Assembly (NCBI GenBank): GCA_009773995.1
Contig: VSMY01000098.1
Span: 1 to 9,314 of the forward strand
DNA length: 9,314 nucleotides
Reading direction: 5' to 3'
Source: Oscillibacter sp.
GTDB lineage: Bacteria; Bacillota; Clostridia; Oscillospirales; Oscillospiraceae
Position 1 is the stretch's first letter. Every line of letters begins with the position of its first letter. The notes under the pieces are model-generated. The model ran no database searches. It was not told the DNA's origin and saw only the letters and a list, made by a program, of their open reading frames with translations. The translations under genes and the position numbers were made by a program. Positions 5,787 to 9,314 of this stretch are shown in pieces.

Positions 5787-5871
5787 TGGTGGGGGAAGGT
5801 GGATTCGAACCACCGAAGTCAGTGACAACAGATTTACAGTCTGCCCCATTTGACCGCTCTGGAATTCCCCC
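5787..5871 (-). tRNA. tRNA-Tyr (anticodon GTA), CCA encoded
   Basis: A class II tRNA with a long variable arm. The acceptor stem is GGGGGAA with TTCCCCC, the anticodon loop CTGTAAA gives GTA, the T-arm has GGTTCGAATCC, and the 3' end is A plus an encoded CCA (5789-5787). It follows tRNA-Thr by 19 nt and shares its promoter. Confidence 0.95.
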
Positions 5872-5890
5872 AAATATCAATATGAACTTG

Positions 5891-5966
5891 TGGAGCTGGT
5901 GGACGGACTCGAACCCCCGGCCTGCTGATTACAAATCAGCTGCTCTACCAACTGAGCTACACCAGC
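5891..5966 (-). tRNA. tRNA-Thr (anticodon TGT), CCA encoded
   Basis: A 76-nt class I tRNA: acceptor GCTGGTG with CACCAGC, D-arm GCTCAGTTGGTAGAGC, anticodon loop TTTGTAA (TGT), 3' discriminator T and CCA (5893-5891). It is the first gene of the tRNA operon. Its T-stem as read (GGGGG with CCGTC) contains a G-G mismatch and a G-U pair. Confidence 0.95.
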
Positions 5967-5985
5967 AGTTCCAACAGCATTGCTT

Positions 5986-6014
5986 ATTCTAGCAGACGGC
6001 TTTCCATTTGTCAA
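5986..6014 (-). promoter_or_regulatory. sigma-A promoter of the tRNA-Thr/tRNA-Tyr operon
   Basis: TTGACA (6014-6009), 17 bp, TAGAAT (5991-5986), start near 5979, which gives a 12-nt 5' leader removed by RNase P. An opposite-strand TTGTCA at 6008-6013 overlaps the -35 and might serve the rightward zinc-protein operon, but its -10 is poor. Confidence 0.88.
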
Positions 6015-6061
6015 CAAAAATTTTCCCGTTTTACACGGTTTTTTCAAAGGAGAGGATTTTC

Positions 6062-6250
6062 ATGACCACCATCAGACGCCGCCCCGGAACGCGGGCCCTG
6101 CGCTGCACCCTGTGCGGCCGGGAAATTCTCCGGGGCGAGGAGTACTGGGCCTGCAACGGCCATCTTGCCTGCGGGGACTGTTTCCCGGACCTGGCCCGGC
6201 GGGAGCTGGCCCCCTGCCGGGAGGTCCGGGGAAGGGAGGCCCGGCCATGA
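6062..6250 (+). CDS. small Cys-rich zinc-binding protein
   Basis: A 62-residue protein with Cys15-x2-Cys18 and Cys31-x2-His34-x2-Cys37-x2-Cys40, a treble-clef or LIM-like double zinc site, followed by a basic helical tail. It is expected to be a cytoplasmic zinc-structured DNA, RNA or protein-binding module. The start at 6062 follows a strong AAAGGAGAGG site; an in-frame ATG at 6008 overlaps the tRNA promoter region and lacks such a site. Its TGA overlaps the next gene's ATG (ATGA), so the two are translationally coupled and probably act together with the sigma-like protein downstream. I recognise the motif pattern but not a named family. A role as a regulator or anti-sigma-like partner is a guess from context. 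Confidence 0.8.
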   Translation: MTTIRRRPGTRALRCTLCGREILRGEEYWACNGHLACGDCFPDLARRELAPCREVRGREARP

Positions 6251-6480
6251 CCCTTTTGGAGATGTCGGCCTCTTACCGCAGCAGCGCCGCCGCCATTCAC
6301 GGGCGCATCGTGGAGCTGCGGGTTCTGGAGCGGGCCCAGGCGGACCCGGAGGCGGCCTTTCGCCTCCGCCGCCGCATCGACGAGCTGACCCCCCTCCTGC
6401 GGGAGGCCCGGGAGCTGGCGGCGCTGACCGCCCATTACTACGACAGGAGGGATCACAAGTATGAGAACCGCACGCTATGA
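6247..6480 (+). CDS. small helical protein of unknown function
   Basis: A 77-residue, highly charged protein, MTLLEMSASY to KYENRTL, rich in Arg, Glu, Leu and Ala. Residues 3-63 look like two long helices (about 3-32 and 35-63) able to form a helical hairpin or coiled coil; the tail LTAHYYDRR is aromatic and basic. No enzymatic or DNA-binding motif is visible. It overlaps the zinc protein by four bases and the sigma-like gene by 20 bases, so the three proteins are almost certainly made together. By position it could bridge the zinc protein and the sigma-like factor. The function is unknown; similar short helical proteins beside sigma-like genes occur in mobile elements of Clostridia as far as I recall. 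Confidence 0.75.
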   Translation: MTLLEMSASYRSSAAAIHGRIVELRVLERAQADPEAAFRLRRRIDELTPLLREARELAALTAHYYDRRDHKYENRTL

Positions 6481-6769
6481 GGGGCCCTTCTCTACCCGTG
6501 CCAGCGAGTGGATCGGGGACCTGACCGTCTGGAACCGCCAGAACGCCGCGGACAACTCCGAGCGCCTGGAGCGCCTCCGGCGGAACCTCCGCCGGGCCCG
6601 GGAGCGGGAGCTGACCCCCCGCCAGCGCCAGCTGGTGGACCTCTACTACGACCAGGGGATGAACATTCCCCAGATTGCGGAGGAGCTGGGGCTGAACCGC
6701 TCCACCGTCTCCCGGACCCTCCGGCGGGCCAAAGACCGGCTTTACCGCTGCCTCCGCTATTCCCTATAG
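6461..6769 (+). CDS. sigma-70 region 4-like DNA-binding protein
   Basis: This 102-residue protein has a basic helical N-terminal half (29-52) followed by ELTPRQRQLVDLYYDQG (50-66) and a helix-turn-helix, IPQIAEELGLNRSTVSRTLRRAKDRL (69-94), the pattern of sigma-70 region 4 and phage ArpU-like regulators. Region 2, which binds the -10 element, is absent, so it cannot be a complete sigma factor. It may act as a transcriptional regulator that touches RNA polymerase, or as half of a split sigma. ATG at 6461 has AGGAGG 10 nt upstream inside the preceding gene. A 13-bp-stem hairpin ends the operon. The three-gene unit is typical accessory DNA but has no integrase or phage structural gene nearby. Confidence 0.85.
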   Translation: MRTARYEGPFSTRASEWIGDLTVWNRQNAADNSERLERLRRNLRRARERELTPRQRQLVDLYYDQGMNIPQIAEELGLNRSTVSRTLRRAKDRLYRCLRYSL

Positions 6770-6808
6770 CGTCCGGCAGAAGGCCTCCGGGACGGGAAGG
6801 AAGGGTGT

Positions 6809-6845
6809 GCGCGGGAAACCCAGGAAGGGTTTCCCGCGCCATTTT
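6809..6845 (+). terminator. terminator of the zinc/sigma-like operon
   Basis: Perfect 13-bp stem, GCGCGGGAAACCC with GGGTTTCCCGCGC, a 5-nt loop, then CATTTTAAT. The T-tract is short, so termination may be partial. Confidence 0.7.
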
Positions 6846-6858
6846 AATCATAATCATC

Positions 6859-6890
6859 CGATTTCAGAACTTTAAAAAGTTCTGAAATCG
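6859..6890. repeat. 32-bp palindrome A
   Basis: Perfect 15-bp arms (CGATTTCAGAACTTT and its complement) around AA. AT-rich compared with its surroundings. The stem has no separate T-tract. Confidence 0.8.
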
Positions 6891-6894
6891 TAAG

Positions 6895-6926
6895 CAGCTT
6901 GTCGAAAATACTTTTTCGACAAGCTG
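6895..6926. repeat. 32-bp palindrome B
   Basis: Perfect 14-bp arms (CAGCTTGTCGAAAA and its complement) around TACT, four bp after palindrome A. The stretch 6770-7087 has no gene: it holds the terminator, the two palindromes and the next promoter. Confidence 0.8.
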
Positions 6927-6974
6927 GACCCAGGATTTACCTGCCGTTTCGTCCATTCTGTCCCGCTTTTCCTC

Positions 6975-7003
6975 TTGCGGTTTTGCCTGGAAACGGATAT
7001 AAT
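6975..7003 (+). promoter_or_regulatory. promoter of the YitT-family gene
   Basis: TTGCGG (6975-6980), 17 bp, a perfect TATAAT (6998-7003), start near 7010. The leader is about 78 nt. Confidence 0.7.
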
Positions 7004-7087
7004 CAAAGCCAGCGTTCAACGGAAAAACACAAACGCCCTCCCCTGACGCGGCGGGACGGGCAAGGCCGCCGGGCCGGGAGGAACGAC

Positions 7088-7972
7088 ATGAAGGACATGA
7101 TGTACAATTCCCTGCACAACCGCTGGCTGCGGCTGGCGGCCGCCATGCTGGGGGAGGGCGTGGTGGCCCTGGCCCTCCGCCTATTCATCGTGCCGCTGGG
7201 GCTGTACTCCGGCGGGCTTATGGGCCTGTGCCAGCTGATCCGCACCCTGCTCCACAACACCCTGGGCCTGGAGGCGGACATCGCCGGCGTCCTCTATTTC
7301 CTCAGCAACATTCCCATCCTGCTCCTGGGCTGGAAGACCCTGGGGCCCCGGATGACCTTTAAGACCATCGCCTGCACGGTGTCCTTCTCCTTTTTCTATA
7401 GTATCATCCCCTCGCCCAGCGTCCCCATCGTGGACGACTATCTGACCTCCTGCCTGCTGGGGGGCATCATCGTGGGCACCGCCAGCGGCATCGTGCTGAC
7501 CTGCGGCGGCAGCGGCGGCGGACTGGACATTGTGGGACTGTGCCTGAGCAAGCGGGGCAGCCGCTTCACCGTGGGCAAGTTCTCCCTGACCTTTAACTTC
7601 TTCCTCTACGCCGCCTGCCTGGTCCTGTTCATCCCGGAGGTGGCTATTTACTCCGTCATCTACAACTTCTTCTCCGCCATGGTGCTGGACCGGATGCACC
7701 AGCAGAACGTAAACGTCCAGGCCATGATCTTCACCAAGGAGGACGAAAAGGAGCTGGGCCGCTTCATCATCGAGAAGCTGGGCCGCAGCGTCACCTACTG
7801 GGAGGGCGTCGGGGCCTACAGCGGCAAGGGGCTCCATGTGCTGGTGGTGTGCCTGTCCAAGTTCGAAATCGAAGAGCTGCTCCACGCCGTCCACGAGCGG
7901 GACGACCACGCCTTCGTCACCGTACAGGAGCGGGTCCGGGTCTTCGGGAATTTTGTGCGGAAGCTGGAGTGA
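7088..7972 (+). CDS. YitT-family membrane protein with DUF2179 domain
   Basis: A 294-residue protein with five to six membrane segments (about 17-40, 42-58, 64-82, 94-108, 119-138, 165-200), including GGSGGGLDI (140-148), the equivalent of the family signature GGSTGGTDI. A cytoplasmic DUF2179 domain follows (about 208-290) with the typical GRSVTYWEGVGAYSGKGLH (232-250). The transport substrate of YitT proteins is not known. ATG at 7088 follows a GGGAGG site; an upstream in-frame ATG at 6899 sits in palindrome B, before the promoter, and encodes a non-family sequence. It is a single-gene transcription unit with its own promoter and terminator. Confidence 0.92.
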   Translation: MKDMMYNSLHNRWLRLAAAMLGEGVVALALRLFIVPLGLYSGGLMGLCQLIRTLLHNTLGLEADIAGVLYFLSNIPILLLGWKTLGPRMTFKTIACTVSFSFFYSIIPSPSVPIVDDYLTSCLLGGIIVGTASGIVLTCGGSGGGLDIVGLCLSKRGSRFTVGKFSLTFNFFLYAACLVLFIPEVAIYSVIYNFFSAMVLDRMHQQNVNVQAMIFTKEDEKELGRFIIEKLGRSVTYWEGVGAYSGKGLHVLVVCLSKFEIEELLHAVHERDDHAFVTVQERVRVFGNFVRKLE

Positions 7973-7985
7973 CGGGCGGAACGGT

Positions 7986-8020
7986 AAAAAGAGGATTGCC
8001 ATCAGGCAATCCTCTTTTTT
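7986..8020. terminator. terminator of the YitT gene, two-way
   Basis: AAAAAGAGGATTGCC (7986-8000), ATCA loop, GGCAATCCTCTTTTTT (8005-8020). The A and T runs on both sides allow it to end the convergent DUF6809 transcript too. Confidence 0.92.
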
Positions 8021-8053
8021 GTGCCTTACGCCCCGCCGGGTCCGGCGGTTTCC

Positions 8054-8326
8054 TTACAGCACTTCCTCCTTGCCGGCAATGAGCTCCGCCATAAGCTGCG
8101 CCCCAACATGGAAGGCGAAGCGGAAGCGGTCGAAGTCCCTGATATCCTCGACCCTGCTTCCCGCGTCTAAGTAGGCGTCCAGGAGTTCCCGCTGCTCCTC
8201 CGTGATGGAAGCGGTGAGCCGATCCAGATTCTCGCTCTTGATGCGCGCCGCCCGGACAAAGGGCGAATCCTGTTCGCGGATTCTTTCACGGGGCAGGTCG
8301 TAGAGCAGTTCCAGAATGTTATCCAC
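8054..8326 (-). CDS. DUF6809-family small protein
   Basis: A 90-residue acidic, helical protein starting (M/V)DNILELLYDL and containing LTASITEEQRELLDAYLDA and FRFAFHVGAQLMAELIAG. This is the pattern of the DUF6809 family: an N-terminal NILEELY-type helix, a central NEEQKELF-type helix and a C-terminal helix with FxxGFRLGAxLMIE. The function is unknown; the proteins are common on mobile elements of gut Firmicutes. GTG at 8326 is chosen because the family motif starts right there and AAAGGA lies 10-15 nt upstream. Extending upstream in frame would read through a long inverted repeat. It follows the ribbon-helix-helix gene on the same strand after 154 bp and shares no other visible promoter. 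Confidence 0.72.
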   Translation of the reverse strand: MDNILELLYDLPRERIREQDSPFVRAARIKSENLDRLTASITEEQRELLDAYLDAGSRVEDIRDFDRFRFAFHVGAQLMAELIAGKEEVL

Positions 8327-8356
8327 CTTTGGATCATCCTTTCTTTGTTCTTTTTC

Positions 8357-8433
8357 GGCCGATACCGCTTGAAAGAAAAGGCGGCGTATGGTATCATATT
8401 TACGCCATCCTTGTCTTTTGGCAGGTATCGGCC
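8357..8433 (-). repeat. long imperfect inverted repeat ahead of the DUF6809 gene
   Basis: GGCCGATACC and GGTATCGGCC form perfect 10-bp outer arms. Inside them, AAAGACAAGG and CCTTTTCTTT pair at 9 of 10 positions, and GGCGTA with TACGCC forms the apex. The result is a stem of about 26 bp over 77 nt. It would fold in the leader of the DUF6809 mRNA just before its ribosome binding site. It could be a regulatory RNA fold or the footprint of a small mobile repeat. Confidence 0.6.
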
Positions 8434-8440
8434 TCTGGTG

Positions 8441-8479
8441 GGGAAGCGGTGCGGTCTTGGTTGGAGTGCGCCGCTTCCC
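8441..8479. other. hairpin just after the ribbon-helix-helix gene
   Basis: Arms GGGAAGCGG and CCGCTTCCC, with a 21-nt loop, start within a few bases of the upstream gene's stop codon. No T-tract follows on the - strand, so it is a possible attenuator or mRNA stabiliser, not a clear terminator. Confidence 0.45.
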
Positions 8480-8480
8480 G

Positions 8481-8666
8481 CTATTTCTTTTTGAGATCGT
8501 CATGCACCTTGTGGATACCGCGCCGAACGACTTCTGACTTTGATACTTCGAGTTCTTCAATACACTCTTCCAGCTTTTCCGCCGTTTCTTTATCAAAGTA
8601 TACCTTCAGCACAATATCCTTTGGGTTGTCAGTGGGACGTCCCATTTTTTTTGCCCCCAATACCAT
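8481..8666 (-). CDS. small ribbon-helix-helix (CopG/MetJ-like) DNA-binding protein
   Basis: A protein of about 61 residues with GRPTDNPKDIVLKVYFDKETAEKL followed by SKSEVVRRGI. A beta strand (IVLKVYF) is followed by two helices (about 25-37 and 42-58), the layout of dimeric ribbon-helix-helix repressors, which read DNA with the paired strands. The start is uncertain: ATGs at 8669 and 8666 follow the GAGGTGAT site, with 8666 at the better spacing (5 nt from GAGG), and an ATG at 8645 begins the conserved MGRPTDNP segment. The promoter is flanked by two palindromic operators, so it is probably autoregulated. It leads a two-gene unit with the DUF6809 protein. A link with a toxin-antitoxin or plasmid-type control system is possible, but no known toxin is present. 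Confidence 0.85.
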   Translation of the reverse strand: MVLGAKKMGRPTDNPKDIVLKVYFDKETAEKLEECIEELEVSKSEVVRRGIHKVHDDLKKK

Positions 8667-8672
8667 CACCTC

Positions 8673-8720
8673 ACTTTACGGGGTCGTAAATAGTATAACT
8701 TAACGACCCCGTAAAGTCAA
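8673..8720 (-). promoter_or_regulatory. promoter and twin operators of the ribbon-helix-helix gene
   Basis: TTGACT (8720-8715), 17 bp, TATACT (8697-8692). Perfect 15-bp inverted repeats (8673-8687 and 8703-8717) flank the -10 box, and each arm is itself nearly palindromic (TTTACG, 4 bp, CGTAAA; the second copy has one mismatch). Two repressor dimers bound here would cover both the -35/spacer and the start region. Confidence 0.8.
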
Positions 8721-8749
8721 GAGAAATTTGATTGGGAAATTATCTTGCA

Positions 8750-8776
8750 GGGAAGGGGCTCTGCCCCCTCCCGTTC
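8750..8776 (+). other. GC-rich hairpin of unclear role
   Basis: GGGAAGGGGC (8750-8759) and GCCCCCTCCC (8763-8772) pair at 9 of 10 positions around TCT, followed by GTTCTTTT. It looks like a + strand terminator, but no + strand gene precedes it. The rest of 8721-8833 holds only a 6-bp hairpin, CCCGGT with ACCGGG. Confidence 0.4.
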
Positions 8777-8833
8777 TTTTGGACGTGCCGGACTCCCAGG
8801 GAAATGACCCGGTCAGGGAACCGGGCCCCACAG

Positions 8834-8862
8834 AAAAACGGACCGCCCCCGGCGGCCCGTTT
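8834..8862 (-). terminator. terminator of trmO
   Basis: AAACGGGCCGCC (8862-8851) pairs with GGCGGTCCGTTT (8847-8836), a 12-bp stem with one G-U pair and a 3-nt loop, followed by T residues to 8834. It begins 16 nt after the trmO stop codon. Confidence 0.88.
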
Positions 8863-8878
8863 CCTGTTCCCGGCAAAG

Positions 8879-9314
8879 TCAGGTTCCCGTCCCCTCCAAA
8901 ATCTCCCGGACCCGCAGGACCTCCCCCTCCACGGAGAAGCGCACCTCCATCCCGGCGAAGCCGAAGCCGTAGACCCGTTCCGGGTCCGCCTGATACCGGG
9001 GCCGGGGGTCCAGGGCCAGCACGGAGCGGAGAGCCTCCCGCCGGTCCGGCGGGACCTTCTCCCAGAGCTCCGGCCGGCACTCCACCGCCAGCGCCTCCCG
9101 GTTGGGAGGGGCGGCGGCAAAGCCCCCCTCCGCCTCGGGGCGGCAGTCGGCGTAGGGCAGGTAGGGCTTGATATCCAGGATGGGCGTGCCGTCCATCAAA
9201 TCCGCCCCCCGGACCCGGAGGACGGTCCCGTACTCCGCCGTCTTCTCGACGCCCGCCAGGGTCACGGCGGACAGGGCCAGGGGATTGGGCCGGAAGGGGG
9301 ACCGGGTGGCGAAG
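8879..9314 (-). CDS. trmO: tRNA (N6-threonylcarbamoyladenosine-37) methyltransferase TrmO, 5' end outside the window
   Basis: The visible 144 residues begin FATRSPFRPNPLALSAVTL, the hallmark of the TsaA/TrmO fold, and continue with GADLMDGTPILDIKPYLPYAD, the second conserved block of the SAM-binding beta-barrel. The C-terminal part (RREALRSVLALDPRPRYQADPERVYGFGFAGMEVRFSVEG) matches the small C-terminal domain of bacterial TrmO, which contacts the tRNA. The enzyme adds a methyl group from SAM to t6A37 of tRNA-Thr species, fine-tuning codon reading. The reading frame continues past the right edge; about 70-90 N-terminal residues should lie there. It ends with TGA at 8881-8879 and its own terminator, independent of the neighbouring ribbon-helix-helix unit. 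Confidence 0.93.
   Translation of the reverse strand, partial: FATRSPFRPNPLALSAVTLAGVEKTAEYGTVLRVRGADLMDGTPILDIKPYLPYADCRPEAEGGFAAAPPNREALAVECRPELWEKVPPDRREALRSVLALDPRPRYQADPERVYGFGFAGMEVRFSVEGEVLRVREILEGTGT

Noticed and set aside
5562..5825. 87-residue + strand frame downstream of the divergent promoter.
   Set aside because: Its ATG lies inside the promoter spacer and the frame crosses two terminators and the tRNA-Tyr gene on the opposite strand; its composition is not protein-like.
5789..5992. 67-residue + strand frame over both tRNA genes (GFEPPKSVTTDLQSAPFD).
   Set aside because: This is the well-known false protein produced by translating the antisense strand of tRNA genes.
6031..6456. 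141-residue frame on the - strand over the zinc and helical genes.
   Set aside because: It is the shadow of two overlapping + strand genes with strong ribosome binding sites and a clear Cys motif.
6899..7087. N-terminal extension of the YitT protein from the ATG at 6899.
   Set aside because: That start lies inside palindrome B and upstream of the predicted promoter; the extension is not family-like, while ATG 7088 has a GGGAGG site.
8054..8596. 180-residue form of the DUF6809 protein.
   Set aside because: The extension overlaps the ribbon-helix-helix gene and the long inverted repeat; the family sequence begins at GTG 8326.
8716..9171. Proline-rich + strand frame opposite trmO.
   Set aside because: Antisense to a gene with unmistakable TrmO motifs, with only Pro/Gly/Arg-rich composition.
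1..9314. CRISPR array, insertion sequence, integrase or tRNA attachment-site duplication.
   Set aside because: No regular direct repeats with spacers, no transposase or recombinase, and no repeated copy of a tRNA 3' end were seen by eye.

Overview
The window looks like chromosomal DNA from a GC-rich Gram-positive anaerobe of the class Clostridia, most likely an Oscillospiraceae-type gut bacterium. The reasons are the vegetative (sigma-A) promoters with TTGACA boxes and 17-bp spacers, the GGAGG-type ribosome binding sites, the U-tract terminators, the archaeal-type prolyl-tRNA synthetase, a YitT-family membrane protein, a TetM-like GTPase with a C-terminal extension, and accessory families (DUF6809, small ribbon-helix-helix and zinc-ribbon proteins) common in these bacteria. 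The genus is my inference and was not tested.

Layout. 1-4321 is a leftward operon from one strong promoter: proS, a DUF1624 membrane acyltransferase-like protein (1-nt overlap with proS), and a TetM/EF-G-like GTPase that runs off the left edge. 4363-4704 is a compact locus that I read as a type I toxin-antitoxin module. It has a 28-residue single-span membrane peptide on the + strand, a perfect promoter for a short antisense RNA on the - strand, and one two-way terminator hairpin shared by both 3' ends. 4710-5459 encodes an XRE/S24 repressor with a LexA-like Ser/Lys dyad and a possible self-cleavage site. Its control region (5485-5598) holds two divergent promoters, two related operators and a LexA-box-like site. 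5670-5782 holds two terminators for the leftward tRNA-Thr/tRNA-Tyr operon (5787-6014).

6062-6769 is a rightward, overlapping three-gene unit: a Cys-rich zinc-binding protein, a helical protein and a sigma-70 region-4-like DNA-binding protein. It ends in a hairpin terminator followed by two back-to-back 32-bp palindromes. 7088-7972 is a YitT-family membrane protein with its own promoter and terminator. 8054-8720 is a leftward accessory pair: an apparently autoregulated ribbon-helix-helix protein and a DUF6809 protein, separated by a structured 154-bp spacer. The right edge is the 3' part of trmO, a tRNA methyltransferase gene, with its terminator.

Themes. Translation genes (proS, trmO, two tRNAs and a ribosome-binding GTPase) alternate with small regulatory cassettes. 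The most notable is the unannotated toxin/antisense-RNA pair between proS and the S24 repressor. The repressor's transcript has no obvious terminator of its own and would read into the antisense RNA, which suggests, but does not prove, a link between stress sensing and antitoxin supply.
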